Notes under the pieces: generated by a model
What the model was told of the DNA's origin: nothing
Database searches by the model: none
Seen by the model: only the letters and a program-made list of their open reading frames with translations
Position numbers and translations under genes: made by a program
In this document: positions 1 through 17,169 of the stretch, one piece after another
Layout of the letters: every line of letters begins with the position of its first letter
How positions within the stretch are numbered: the first letter of the stretch is position 1
NCBI RefSeq assembly: GCF_019393635.1
Contig: NC_057865.1
Location: 302,789,885 to 302,853,884, forward strand
DNA: 64,000 nucleotides
Direction: 5' to 3'
Source of the DNA: Dromiciops gliroides
Lineage: Eukaryota > Chordata > Mammalia > Microbiotheria > Microbiotheriidae

Positions 1-5815
<5,815 letters not shown>

Positions 5816-6044
5816 GGTCACCTCTGACTAGACCCACCTCGGGCCCCCAGGCCCAAGGGTTCAGGCTCTGCTCCTTGTCCTCAGCCACTGTCCTGGAGCT
5901 CTGGGGGAAGGTGTCAGGTGGTCAGATCTGCCTCTCCCCCCCCCCCACCTCAGGCTCCCTAGCCCCCTGGGGGGGGCTTCAACAAGGTTGGCGGGCTGGG
6001 CCCTCCCCAAGGGCAGCCTGGCCCCCAGAGGGGTGGGAGAGACA

Positions 6045-6275
6045 CAAAAGAGAGAGAGATACATGGAGACAGACAGAGATAGAGAGGCAGAGAGAGACAC
6101 AGAGATATGGAGAGAGACAGAGATAGAGAGAGGCACAGAGACAGAAAGAGACAGAAAAACAAAGACAGGGACGGAGAGAGAAGAGAGAGGGAAATAGAGA
6201 CAGAGATAGAGACACAGAGATTCACACAGAGGACAGAGAGACATATAGAGGAGACACAGGGACACACGGTGGGGG
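6045..6275. repeat. GA-rich simple repeat in KZNF-A intron 1
   Basis: A purine-rich run of GAGACAGA / GAGATAGA units. A similar run lies in the matching intron of KZNF-B (29,265-29,400). A MIR fragment follows at about 6,355-6,430 (TGTGACCCTGGGTAAGTCAC). Confidence 0.85.
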
Positions 6276-6599
6276 GAGGGGGGGTGGACAGAGCCCTCAA
6301 ACGAAGCAGAGAGAGGCACCGAGACACAGAGCTCTGGGTCTAGGGACACGCGCAGGTTGTGTGACCCTGGGTAAGTCACTTCCCTTCTGCCCGCCTCAGT
6401 TTCCTCCTCTGCAAACTGGGGGTGACAGCCCCTCTCCGCCAGGCCCTCCGAGCACACAGTAGGCGCGCTGTTAGCCACGGCTGTTTAGAGACAGACCCAG
6501 AGACATCTCTCTCAAAGACACCCCCCTCCTCTCCCAGCCCCCAACCCACCACCACTACTTTGAGTTTGCTGCAGAGATAGATCGAGAGACCTGGGCGAA

Positions 6600-6860
6600 G
6601 TAGAAACAAACCTGCAGATAGAGACACACAAGCTTGTGAACACGGGGCGCGCGCATGCGTCTTCCTCCGGTCCTCGCTCGGCGCTCCAGCTGCCAAGAAA
6701 CCTGCACCTGCGTGCTGAGAGCCCTCAATGACCAACTCCCACAATGCCGAGGGCTCTGCCCCACCTGATCCCGCTCGGCTTCCTGGGAAGTGGAGTCCGG
6801 ATACTGCGGTTCATTCTGGGAAATGGAATTCGGCGACAGCTCGGGCCTTGTGTCGATCTG
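6600..6860 (-). promoter_or_regulatory. KZNF-A promoter region (NRF1-like and ZNF143-like motifs)
   Basis: A CpG-rich patch upstream of the KZNF-A start exon. It holds an NRF1-type palindrome GCGCATGCG (6651-6659), an ETS-like TTCCTCCGG, and CAACTCCCACAATGCC (6733-6748). It also holds CATTCTGGGAAATGG (6812-6826), which resembles the ZNF143/THAP11 element. The KZNF-B promoter has the same motifs in the same order. A non-coding first exon is expected here, but its donor cannot be chosen with confidence. Confidence 0.5.
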
Positions 6861-6879
6861 TTCCAGGCTGCGGGGCAGT

Positions 6880-7501
6880 CAGGCTCTTGGAGACCCTGAC
6901 ATCGGGTGACGTCACGACTCCCAGTGACCCGGATGGAGGGGAGGGGTCACCGGGCTCACTCCCCAAGCCATCTGGTCCCAGGACATCCATCAGCACGACT
7001 GGAGATGGCCTGGCATGGTTGAGGCAGACAGGGTTAGATGACTTGTCCAGGGTCACACGGGTCCTCCCCATTACGGGGCCAGTGCTCTGTCTGATGTGGA
7101 AAATCACAAGTAGGCTCTGACTTTGCCTTTCTCAGACAGGGGCCGGCCTTGCTGTGTTCCAGCTACAGCTACAGGCCTGTCTCTCCTTTGTAGTGTAATC
7201 ACTGACCTCATCCTTGTTTCATACATCTGTATGTGTCTTGTTTTCCTGTCATGATGACTATACCACTATGCATCCTTTGTAAGGAAATCACTGACCTTGT
7301 TTGATACCCTGTTATCTTGCTATACCATGCCTACTCTTTTTGTATATAACCAAGTGGGCTACCAGACGGGGCCCATTGTTGGAGGTCTGACTGACCCCAG
7401 TGGGCTGCGTGTAATAAACTCTCTCCACCTCGAGTACCTGGCTGAGTATTTTCTGTGTCAATGGTGCGGTAACATATCCACTGCGCCACCTAGCTGCCTC
7501 C
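6880..7501 (-). mobile_element. Marsupial SINE (long-tailed type), split by an LTR insertion
   Basis: The tRNA-like head lies at 7475-7501 and the body at 7018-7091. The tail at 6880-7017 includes CGACTGGAGATGGCC, as in the copy at 12,776-13,075. An LTR (7092-7474) interrupts it between CTCTGTC and TATCCACTG. Confidence 0.75.
7092..7474 (+). mobile_element. Solo LTR inserted in a SINE
   Basis: An element of 383 bp bounded by TG and CA, with a TATA-like TGTATATAA, a polyadenylation signal (TAATAAA) near 7413 and a short U5-like end. The flanks TGTC and TATC fit a 4-bp target duplication with one difference, as is common for gammaretrovirus-like (class I) insertions. It is younger than the host SINE. 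No internal retroviral region was seen. Confidence 0.65.
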
Positions 7502-7609
7502 CAGCTTCCTGGGGTACAAGCCTGTCAGGGAGGCTGTGGGTCAAAAGGTACGGCATTTCAGTCAATTTTTTGCATAATTCCCAGTTGGTGGCACTGCTCC
7601 ACCAACAAC

Positions 7610-8191
7610 ATTATATGGGGAGAAAGCACGTGGGTCCTTAGGATTCCTCTGTAAAGAATTACACTTTCGCACAAGACCTAATTAGGAATAAAAGAACAGG
7701 TTTATTGGGGTACAAGAGAAACTGGCCGGGAGGAAGGTTTTGGAGAAACAAAACGCTTTCCTCCCCAGCTAGCTCCAGGAACGCCCTTTTATAGGGTTTA
7801 GATGGTGTGGGTAAGAGTGTCCCTGATTGCGTGAGGGGCTGGGGGTTCCCTGGCGTTGGGCTGGAGTAGGAGAGATCCATCCTGAGCAGTCTGGTGATGG
7901 GCATTAACTTTGTCCCGATGCGGTTCCAGGTGGTCTTCTCCTGGGGTAGTCTCTCCCAGGGGATTACCTCATCTAGGTGCTCAGGAGGACTGGAATGGGG
8001 GGGGGGGGTCCTGGAGCATGCTCAGTTCGATATGGTGCCACTTATCTCTTTTGGGTGTGTATGTCCTTGATTGAGTTCAAGGAGAGGACTACTTGGTTTC
8101 AAGGGAAAACTCCTGAGGTTTCAAGGAAAATGTTCTTTGACCTTCCCAGAGAACTGTTGGGGTGACCGGGGCCCACAATCCTCCCATAACA
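7610..8191 (-). mobile_element. Solo LTR inserted in LINE-1
   Basis: On the minus strand it begins TGTTATGGGAGG at 8191, has a polyadenylation signal (AATAAA, about 7700) and ends near CCCCATATAAT. LINE-1 sequence continues on both sides, so the element was inserted into the LINE. The exact left border and the target duplication are uncertain (ACGTT against ATGTT is possible). LTR class not resolved. Confidence 0.55.
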
Positions 8192-8471
8192 AACGTATTA
8201 GTGTGCTTTTCTCTCCACAACCCTCCAACACTACCTGGCGCCATTTGGGGTCATTTTGGCTGGTCTGCAGGGTGTGGGGAGTTGTTTTCATTTTCATTTC
8301 TTTTATTAAGAGGGTTTTGGAACAGTTTTTCATGTAGTTGTGAATACTTTGCAGTTATTCTTTTGAGAAGGGTTTGTTCATATCTTTGACCCTGCATCTC
8401 CCGGGGAATGTTATTGGTCATATATGTTTATGGGATACCAAGCTATGACCAAGAAATTAGGTACAAAGATT

Positions 8472-8473
<2 letters not shown>

Positions 8474-8530
<57 letters not shown>
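8474..8530. repeat. (CA)28 microsatellite
   Basis: 57 uninterrupted bases of CA dinucleotide inside the LINE-1 remnant. Pure arrays of this length are expected to vary in length between individuals. Confidence 0.98.
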
Positions 8531-8532
<2 letters not shown>

Positions 8533-9133
8533 AGCCACTTCCCTGTTTATTCTAGATGCATTCATGTTTCCTCAGAAGCTCCTCAACTTCAAGTGGTCAG
8601 ACATATCTTTGTAAGCCTGTCTCATCTTTGGTTAAGGGTACATCTGTTGCTCTGTGTATCTGTCAGAGGTGGATGGCCTGTCTCTCTATATGATGATCTT
8701 TAACATTAAGGTCACCATCCATTTGGAATGTATAGTAGATTATGATGTAAGGTGTTGGACTAAGTCTAATTTCTGTTGGTCTGCTTTCAAGTTTTCTCAG
8801 CAATTTTTATCAAATAGGTTTTTTCCCCAGGCACTTTATGTTTTTCACTTTAGCCAACACTGGGTCATTGAGTTCTATTGTTTATGACTCTCTCTTGTCC
8901 AGTCTATTCCATTGACCAATTTTTCTACTTTAAGCAATACCTGATGGTTTTAATAACTACTGCTTTATAATAAATAGAGTTTGAGGTCTGGAAGTGCTAG
9001 TTTCCCTTCCTCCATGCTTCTTTTCATCATTACCCTTGAAAATTCTAGATCTTTTGTTTTTCCAAATGAATTTTACTATTTTATCAAGTTCTGCAAAGTA
9101 TCCCCTTGAAATTTGATTAGCATAGCATTAAAA

Positions 9134-9344
9134 GCACAGTGGATAGAGTACTGGGCCTGAAGTCAAGGAGAACTCATCTTCCTGCCTCAGATACTTCCTG
9201 ACTGTGTGACCCTGGGAAAGTCAAATAAATCTGTTTGCCTCAGTTCCTCATCTGTAAAATGAGCTGGAGAAAGAATTGGTAAACCACACTTTGCCAAGAA
9301 AACCCCAAACGGGGTCACAAAGAGTTGGACATAACTGAACAATG
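9134..9344 (+). mobile_element. Marsupial SINE, MIR-like tail type
   Basis: The head CAGTGGATAGAG is followed by a tail with CCTCATCTGTAAAATGAGC, GTAAACCACACTTTGCC and GTCACAAAGAGTTGGAC. It is flanked by a perfect 9-bp duplication GCATTAAAA (left copy ends at 9133, right copy begins at 9345) inside LINE-1. Confidence 0.85.
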
Positions 9345-9984
9345 GCATTAAAAATGTAAATTAATTGTGGTAGTATTGTCATTTTTATTTTATTGGCATG
9401 GCCTGGTAATGAACACTGAATATTCCTCCATTTATTTAAGTTGTACTTTATTTCTTTAAGGATCACTTTGTAATTGAGTACATACAAGTCTTTTGTGTGC
9501 TCTGGGAGGTTGATCCCTAGCTTTTAGGTATTTTATAATTATTTGGAATGGGATTTCCCTTTCTATTATTGCTTTTTGGTTTTTCTCTTATTTTTATAAA
9601 ATCACTGCTTCTGATTTTTGAGGATTTATTTTGTGGCCCTGATATTAGGTGAGGCTATTGTCTCAGTTAGCTATGTCTCTTTAAAGATTGCTTGACTTGA
9701 GTTCTCCTTAATTTATAACTTGAGTTTCAGGGCCACATTGTTTATGGAAACTTTGGGGTTGAGATAGGACCCTTTATTACCATTTGTAATACTTCCTGGA
9801 TTGGATTTAATTCTTACTGGATCCACTTCTCAGAGTTTTCATGCAGTTGTCCCCTGTTGTTCTACTTCTCCCAGCCCTCTCCTTCTCCAGCTCCTTTCCT
9901 GGTTTAGGAACCATATTCCACCTTCCAACTGTGGGTGTTCTCTAGAGCTCTTTTCTAGTTTCCCTAAACTAATTAACTAACTCT

Positions 9985-10480
9985 CTCTCTCTCTCTCTTA
10001 AATAATAAACATTTTTACATATAGTTGTGAATTCCAAATTTTTTCCCTCCTTCCCCTCCCGCCTCCCTGAGGTGGTAAGCAATCAGATAAGGGTTATACA
10101 TGTGCCATTATGTAAAACGCTGTATTGGTCATTTTGTATAAGAAAACTTACATAAAAGAAAAAATGAAAGAAAGCAAAAAATAGTATGCTTCAGTCTGTT
10201 CCATGAATATCAGTTCTTTCTCTGGGGTGGATAGTACACTTCATCAATAGTCCTTTGGGATTGTCTTGGATCATTGTATTGCTGAGAATAGTTAAGTCAT
10301 TCACAGTTCTTCATCAAATAATATTGCTGTCTCTGTGCACAATGTTCTCTTTAAACCCTCTCTCTTGCTGATCATCTCCCAAGGGTTTAATGAGCATCTC
10401 TTTGCACTCCAAAAATGTACAAATTTAGTCCTTTCTTGAGCATAAGTCCAATATTGTCACCTGCTTGCTGTACATTTGTA
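9985..10480 (-). mobile_element. LINE-1 3' end, antisense
   Basis: It carries the LINE-1 3' UTR text repeated elsewhere in the window in reverse (AATTCCAAATTTTTTCCCTC, GGTTATACATGTGC, ATCAGTTCTTTCTCTGG). 9660-9985 just before it shows nothing recognisable except a short CT run. Confidence 0.6.
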
Positions 10481-10744
10481 TTGGATATCTTATTGACATC
10501 ATAAACTCAACACGTCCAACAGAATTCATTCTTTTCCTTGAAATCTACTCATTAGCCTATTTTGTGGAGAGTACCACCAACCTTCCAGTCCCCTGAGGAA
10601 GCAATGTCAGCCATGCTTGACCATGCCCTCTCTTATATCTAGCCACTTGCCAAGCCTTTTTCTATCTATAGCTAGCCAGCTTTTAAATAACTAACATTTG
10701 CATGTTATCATGTTTGCACATTATACCTACTGTGCAGTACAATA

Positions 10745-10907
10745 ATTTCATCCATTTTATAGATGAGGAAACTGAGACTGAGAATTTTTGCTTATGTGAC
10801 TTGCCTAGAGTCACCCAGCTAATAGGTAAGTGTCTGAGGCAGGGCTTAAATTCAGGTCTTCCTGACTCCAAGGCCAGCACTTTACCTACTGTGTCACCTA
10901 GCTGCCT
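10745..10907 (-). mobile_element. Marsupial SINE with MIR-like tail, antisense
   Basis: In plus orientation it reads from TTTTATAGATGAGGAAACTG to TGTCACCTAGCTGCCT, the reverse complement of the tRNA-headed SINE. Moderately diverged. Confidence 0.75.
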
Positions 10908-11274
10908 CGGAAAAAAACCTCAGTTATCATTTTTTCTTCCACTCAAATATCTACTCAGTGCCTCATGATCTCTCATCTGGATTACTGCCTCCTGATTATT
11001 CTGTCTGCCTCCAGTCTCTCTCCTTTCCAATCTACCCTCACACTTGCCAATATGATATTTCCAAACCACAGATCCAAACATATCATTTCTCCACTCCAAA
11101 TATTTCAGGGCTCACCAGTGTTTCTACACTAAAATTAAAATCTTTGAGTTTTATATTTTGAAAAAATTGCGTTAACTTCTTCGGCTTTGTATTTTTTACA
11201 TTTTACAATATATCTCTCCTCCCTTATCTCTTTTCAAAGAGCTAACTATTAAAGCAAATAATAAAAAAAAAAAT

Positions 11275-11427
11275 CGGGGACAGCTAGATGGCGCAGTGGA
11301 TAGAGCACCGGCCCTGGAGTCAGGACTACCTGAGTTCAAATCCGGCCTCAGACACTTAACACTTACTAGCTGTGTGACCCTGGGTAAGTCACTTAACCCC
11401 AGTTGCCTCACTAAAAAAAAAAAAAAA
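11275..11427 (+). mobile_element. Marsupial SINE (short type)
   Basis: A full-length tRNA-headed SINE with GACAGCTAGATGGCGCAGTG, a body up to CACTTAACCCCAGTTGCCTC, and a 14-A tail. Confidence 0.9.
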
Positions 11428-12084
11428 TCAAAGTTTAGTTAAACTAGACTGCATTGAAAAAAGGTCGACATTATGTGTAGTATTCTATGCCCTTTGTCTC
11501 CACCCCTGCATAAAAATGGGAGAAGGGACTTCTCATATCTATTCTTTGGGGGCTAAACTTGGCCATTACAATTTCACAGCATTCTGTTTCAGTAGTTTTG
11601 ATATTGTTTTCATTTACATAATTGTAGTTGTATATATTGCATTCCTGCTTCTTCACTTTGCTTCAGTTCATATAAGTTTTCCATGATTCTCTGAATTAAT
11701 AATATTCATCATATACTAAGAGATAATATTCCATTGCATTAATGGATCACAACTTGTTTAGCAGTTGCCCATTGGGTGCTTCGGGATTCCAAGAACAGCA
11801 GGTCATAGCATTCTGTTCTGATTGATTCATCATTCTTCCCATGTCTACACTGCCTCTCTTTTGGGTCTGCTTCAGTTCATATGAGTCCTCCAGGTGTTTG
11901 TTACATCCATTATCTCTCCTATCCTTGTGACTCCCTTATATTCATAAGCCATGACTTATTGAGTCATTCCTCAATGCACGGGGCCTGGCACATTGTAAGT
12001 GCTTGATAGAATGTTTGTTGGCAGTTCATATACATTGTTTCCAGTCTGTGCTGCTACAAAAAGTGCCATCAACATATATATGTT

Positions 12085-12221
12085 AGAGGCAGCTAGGTGG
12101 CACAGTGGATAGAGCACCGGCCCTGGATTCAGGAGAACCTGAGTTCAAATCCAACCTCAGACACTTCACACTTACTAGCTGTGTGACCCTGGGCAAGTCA
12201 CTTAACCCTCAAAAAACAAAA
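12085..12221 (+). mobile_element. Marsupial SINE with target duplication
   Basis: A full head and body with an A-rich tail. It is flanked by perfect copies of AACATATATATGTT at 12071-12084 and 12222-12235. Confidence 0.92.
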
Positions 12222-12775
12222 AACATATATATGTTGGTGAATATAGATAGGGTATTATATCTTTGGCCCCCTTGAGAACATATCTTTTTTGTGACTCATC
12301 ATCATTGGGAAATCTCCTTGTCCTACACTCTGCCTCAGTACTCACATTTCATCAGTACCTTCTGCCCCTCTGATTGGACTTTATCATTGAGGACAGGGCC
12401 ATGGGATCTAGGGCCTCTATTTAATGAAGGGGCTCGGCACAGTCTTCTCCCATTTCCCACCAATGACTCTGCTTTGAGACTTTTCTGGACTTTCCCCTAT
12501 ACCTTTGTGCTGGGTCCCTACCTGACCCCCCATGGCATTTCAGCTTCCTTTGGTGTGTTGTCTTCCCCCATTAGATTGTAAGCTTCTTGAGGACAGCAAT
12601 TTTTAAAAAAAAACTAGCATTGTGCTTAACACAATTCATGGTACATAGTTGGTGCTTAATATGTATTTATTGACTGACTATATCTGTGTAGTAGTGAAAT
12701 CTCTGGGTCAAAGGGTACTCTCCTTGGTATATAAAGCCCACCATAGTCTAGTTCAGATCATTTTCCCAAGCTTAT

Positions 12776-13080
12776 GGGGCAGCTAGGTGGCACAGTGGAT
12801 AGAGAACTGGACCTGGAGTCAAAAGGACCTGAGTTCAAATTTCACCTCAGACACTTACTAGCTGTGTGACCCTGGGCAAGTTACTTCATCCCAATTGCCT
12901 TAAACATCCCTGGCCATCTCCAGTTGTCCTGATGTATATATCTTGCCACTGGACCCAGATAGCTCTGGAGGAGAGAGTGAGCTTGGTGATCTTGCACAGC
13001 CCTCCCTAAAATCCGATTCAGTGCATGACATCATCCCATGTCATGGACCTCTTTGGGAACAAAGGACAAACAACAACAAT
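12776..13080 (+). mobile_element. Marsupial SINE, long-tailed type
   Basis: The tRNA-like head is followed by a long tail (CTGGCCATCTCCAGTTGTCC, CCACTGGACCCAGATAGC, GACATCATCCCATGTCATGG) and (AAC)n. It is the best copy in the window of the subfamily also seen, antisense, at 6880-7501. Confidence 0.85.
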
Positions 13081-13175
13081 AATCTCCCCATGCTTAATAC
13101 ATATACAGAATCTGTTTCAGCCACATGGTCAACTCACCATTCCTTTTCTGTTGGCTCTGCTTTCTCACTCACAGC

Positions 13176-13766
13176 TGTGATAAAATAATGGGATTTGGCA
13201 GATGCTCAGGAGCCCCACCTGAAGATTTATTTGTAATTGATTGAATTGAGTGAGACTGAGAGACTGAGAACCTACTTAAGGATGATTAATTTGGGACCAC
13301 ACCTGGCCTGCCCTGAGTAGGGTGTTGTTCTCAGAAGTTGAACCTAGTTAAAGTTGATTAAATTGAGACCACACGTGGCCAACCCTGAATACAGTGTGTT
13401 CTCAGAGACTATGGACTGCAACATCAACAGGAGACCACTCTAAACCAATCAACTTGAAGAACCTCCCATTTTGGGGAGGAAGACAGGAAGTAGGAAGCTG
13501 AGGCTGTCTGACTGGATCTTTCTCTTTTGGTTCAAGACATCTGCTTGGCAACAGAACTTCATGTGGGCTGCTGGGAAAGCTAGATTTTCCATGCTATAAG
13601 AAATCTGTTCTCAATCTTTCTCTCACTTCACTAACTTATAATATATGTTTTAATAAATCCTTAAAAGCCTAAACTCTTACTGAATTTATCAGTGATTTTG
13701 GCCAGCTTCCCTCCAAAGACTGGGAGGTGGGGCAGATTAGGACCCACATTTAGATTTTAAACATCA
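13176..13766 (+). mobile_element. Solo LTR with perfect 6-bp target duplication
   Basis: A 591-bp element beginning TGTGATAAAA and ending TTTTAAACATCA. It has a polyadenylation signal (TTTTAATAAATC near 13,650) and is flanked on both sides by CACAGC (13170-13175 and 13767-13772). The 6-bp duplication fits class II (ERVK-like) integration. No internal region, so it is a recombined single LTR. The perfect duplication suggests moderate age. Confidence 0.8.
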
Positions 13767-13849
13767 CACAGCCCTGCACACATGGAAGGCCCTCTTCTTC
13801 CCCACTACTTCCTTTCAGAGCCTTTGGCTGCCTAAAACTTCTTCATTCA

Positions 13850-14890
13850 AGAGCCCTTTTAAATGTTTTGATTTCATTCTCATCATTCCTGAGGGATACA
13901 CTCCCCTCTGGAGATCATCTCATCCCTTCTAATTATACAGCATTCAGTTTTGGTTTTATTATTCTTCCCTTGTCAAAGTATATGTTGTTTTCTTGGATCT
14001 TTTTACTTCACTCTGCCTCAGTTCATGTCTTCCTCTGTTTCTTTGACATCTTCAGTCATTGTTTTATACTAGTCATTTCCCAATTGATTAAAAAAAACCA
14101 ACCTTGCTTTCAGTTCTTTTTTTAATCATAAAGTGCTGTTGTAAATTTTTTTGTGTATATGGACCCTTTCTATCTTTGACCTCCTGGGGTAGGTGCCTAG
14201 TAGTGGGATTTCTTGGTCAAAAGATAAGGACATTTGAATCACATTCTTTTTTTTAAACTTGATATTTAGAATTTTATTTTTTCCCCCAAATTACATGTAA
14301 AAAAATTTTAACATAAATTTTTAAAATTTTATGTTCCAAATTCTCTTCCTCCCTTCCTCCCCACTCCCCTTAAGAATTTAAGCAATTGCAAAAAAAAAGA
14401 ATTTAAGCAATTCAATATAAGTCATACATGTGGAGTCATGCAAAACATTTCCACATCCGACAGGTTATGAAAGAAAACAGAAAAAAAAACTTTGGAAAAA
14501 GTTTTTAACAAAAAAAAATTATGCTTCAATCTGTATTCAGATACCATCAGTTCTTTCTCTGTAGGTGGATTGCATTTTTCATAAGTCCTTCAGAGTTGTC
14601 TTGCTGTATTGCTGAACATAACTGAAAATAATTCACAGCAGATCATCTTACAATATTGCTGTTATTTTGTATACAGTACATTTCATTTTGCATCAGCTCA
14701 TGTAAGTCCAGGTTTTTCTGATAGCATCCTGCTCATCATTTCTTATAGCACAATAGTGTTCCATCATAATCTCATCCCATAATTTGTGTAGTCATTCCCC
14801 AATTGATGGCCATCTCCCTGATTTTGAATTCAACTTTTTTGTTTTTTTATCTCTTTTTTTTTATTCCAAATTAGTAGTGGTATTACTGGG
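13850..14890 (-). mobile_element. LINE-1 3' ends, antisense (two abutting copies)
   Basis: About 13,850-14,245 is an old copy and 14,246-14,890 a better preserved one (AAATTACATGTAAAA, TCAATATAAGTCATACATG, ATCAGTTCTTTCTCTG, TCATTTCTTATAGCACAATA). No frame survives. Confidence 0.6.
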
Positions 14891-14892
14891 TC

Positions 14893-16835
14893 AAAGAGTA
14901 TGCATAGAAGATGGAGGAGGAAAGGCAGTTACTTCCCTGATCTCTCCCCAAAACCCCTTCAAATACCTTCAAATAATGCCAAAGTACTATTGTTGGAGCA
15001 GCAGAACCCAAACAAAGACAGGGTGAAATAATTTTCCAGCCAAAGACAGCTTAGAGGGTCAGCAGGAAAGGTCTGTTGTACCGGGGTGAAAGTGGAGTGA
15101 GCTGAGTGCACTCAGCCCCAGCCCCAGCCCTAGAAAACCAGGCCTTGGGAGCCTCTGAATCAACTGGCAGCAGCTGCTTCTGGAATGAAGAGATGAAGAG
15201 AGGAGCTCAGCACGCAGTGCAAATCCAGCCTGGAACAGACAGCACTTCCAGGGCCTTGGAGTCTTCAGTGCCAGTGGCTTCTTCTGAGGTTCAGCTTATG
15301 GACCAGTGAAGGGGTTTGCTGGTTGGCCATCGTGAAATGGCTATGGTCTCTGCTGGAGCTGGGGAGAAGCACCCAGGTTATGATCCAGTGGGCTGACTCT
15401 AGTGGAGAAGGGGCACAGGCACACCAAGCTTCCGACCACAGAGAATCAGATTTCAATCAGACATCTGCTTCCAGGCTGAGATGAGTAGGCAAAGAAAGCA
15501 ATAGACTATGAAAAGCTTTTTTTGGGGAAAAGTAAACCAGAATACACCCTCAGAAGAAGATAATAACAAAGTCAAAGCTCCAACATCCAAAACTTCCAAG
15601 AAAAATATGAATTGGTCTCAAGCCATGGAAGCACTCAAAAGGGATTTTGGAGAGAAAGTAGTAGAGATAGAAGGAAGATTTAGAGAGGTGTAGGAAAGAG
15701 GAAAGAAAAATGAGAGAGATGCAGGAGAGTCATGAGAAAAAAGTCAACAGCTTGAAAAGCCAAATGGAAAAGGAGATACAATAGCTCTCTGAAGAAAACA
15801 ATTGCCTAAGAATTCGGATTGAACAAATGGAAGCTAGCAACTTTATGAGAAACCAAGACACAGTAAAGCAAGCACAAATGAATTAAAAAATAGAGGGAAA
15901 TATGAAGTTTCTTTTGGGGGTGAGGCAATAAGGGTTAAGTGACTTGTCCAGGGTCACACAGCTAGTAAGTGTCAAATGGCTGAGGCCAGATTTGAACTCA
16001 GGTCCTCCTGAATTCTGGGCTGGTACGTTACCCACTGTGCCACCTAGATGCCCCAATAGAGGGCAATTTGAAATATTTCCTTGGAAGAAACAGCTGACCT
16101 GGAAAATAGATACAGGAGAGATAATTTGAAAATCATTGGATTACCTGAAAACAATGATCAAGGAAAAGAGCTTAGACATCACCTTCCAAGAAACTGTCAG
16201 GGAAAAATTGCCCTGATGTTCTAGAAGCAGAAGGTAAAATAGAAATTGAAAAAATCCACCAATCACCTCCTGAGATTCCAAAATGAAAACTTCCAAGAAT
16301 ATTATAGTCAAATTCTAGAGCCCTCAGGTCAAGGAGAAAATATTGCAAGCAGCTAGAAAAAAGGAATTCAAATAGTGTGGAACTACAGTAAGGATAACAC
16401 AAGATCTACCAGCATCTACATTAAAGGATTGGAGGGCATAGAATATGATATGATGGAGAGTAAAGGAACTGGGACTACAGTCAAGAATAACCTACCCAGC
16501 AAAACTGAGTATAATCTTTCGGGGGGAAAATTGGACTTCAATGAAAAAGAGGACTTTCAAGCATTTGTGATGAGAAGACCTGAATTGAATAGAAAATTTG
16601 ACTTTCAAATATAAGACCTAGAGAAGCATAAAAAGGTAAACAGGAAAAAGAAATCATGAGGGATATTAAAAGATTAAACTCTTTACATTGCTACATGGGA
16701 AGATAATACTTCTAACTCATAAGAACTGTCTCAGTATTAGGGCAGCTGAAAGGAATATACTTAGAGGGCACAGGTGTGAATTGAATATGAAGGGATATCT
16801 GTAAAGCATTTATTTTTTGTTTATCCTTTTTTTTT
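14893..16835 (+). mobile_element. HAL1-like LINE: LINE-1 5' UTR and ORF1, no ORF2
   Basis: 5' UTR from about 14,893 (AAGATGGAGGAGGAAAGGCAG), ORF1 from about 15,490 to 16,617, then a short 3' UTR. ORF1 shows a coiled-coil-like charged N-terminus (NTPSEEDNNKVKAPTSKTSK, 15,541 on), an RRM-like part (RYRRDNLKIIGLPEN, about 16,105) and the C-terminal YPAKLS-like domain (about 16,490-16,617). It is broken: a TAG after FREV at about 15,690 and further shifts. No reverse transcriptase follows ORF1, and the same 3' sequence follows ORF1 at 54,250. A SINE is nested at 15,909-16,054. Confidence 0.75.
15909..16054 (-). mobile_element. Marsupial SINE nested in LINE ORF1
   Basis: An antisense short-type SINE. 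The flanks AATAGAGGGAAATATGAA and AATAGAGGGCAATTTGAA are a diverged target duplication. Confidence 0.9.
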
Positions 16836-17169
16836 TTTTTTTGGTGCTTGCTTCCTCCCTCCCCCTCTGTGGGTTGAAGGGAGAGCACAGCATCTGGACA
16901 GACCCAGTGGTAGCTCTTTCAGAACAGGTGAGGTGCGTAGCTTTAGTAGTAGGGCACATACGATGTCTTATCTGGAAAGGAGTACCTACTCATTTTACCT
17001 ATTTCCTAATCTGTAAAATGAAGTGGTTGGAAGAGATGCAATCATAAGGTCCCTTCCAGCACTAAATCCATTATCCTGTGATTCCTGGTGTGACTGCTCT
17101 GATGCACTTCAGGGATCAGTGAGGGCAAGGCTTTCCCATTTCCTCCACTGGCATCTTCTTGCTGGCTTG

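Larger units (their letters stand above)
7502..9660 (-). mobile_element. LINE-1 3' portion, antisense, interrupted
   Basis: A decayed LINE-1 in antisense orientation. 7540-7609 and 8192-8470 carry the landmark text of the LINE 3' region (CTCCACCAACAA, then GTATTAGTGTGC). ORF2-derived sequence runs on to about 9,660. It is split by an LTR (7610-8191), expanded by a CA microsatellite (8474-8530) and split again by a SINE (9134-9344). There is no usable frame. Confidence 0.65.
11160..12300 (-). mobile_element. LINE-1 3' region, antisense, with two SINEs inserted
   Basis: Antisense LINE text (GGCCATTACAATTTCACAGC, TTCAGTTCATATAAG, AATATTCCATTGCATTAATG) surrounds SINEs at 11275-11427 and 12085-12221. 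Heavily mutated. Confidence 0.55.

Noticed and set aside
8408-8614. Frame with a Thr-His run
   Set aside because: It is the translation of the (CA)28 microsatellite within LINE-1.
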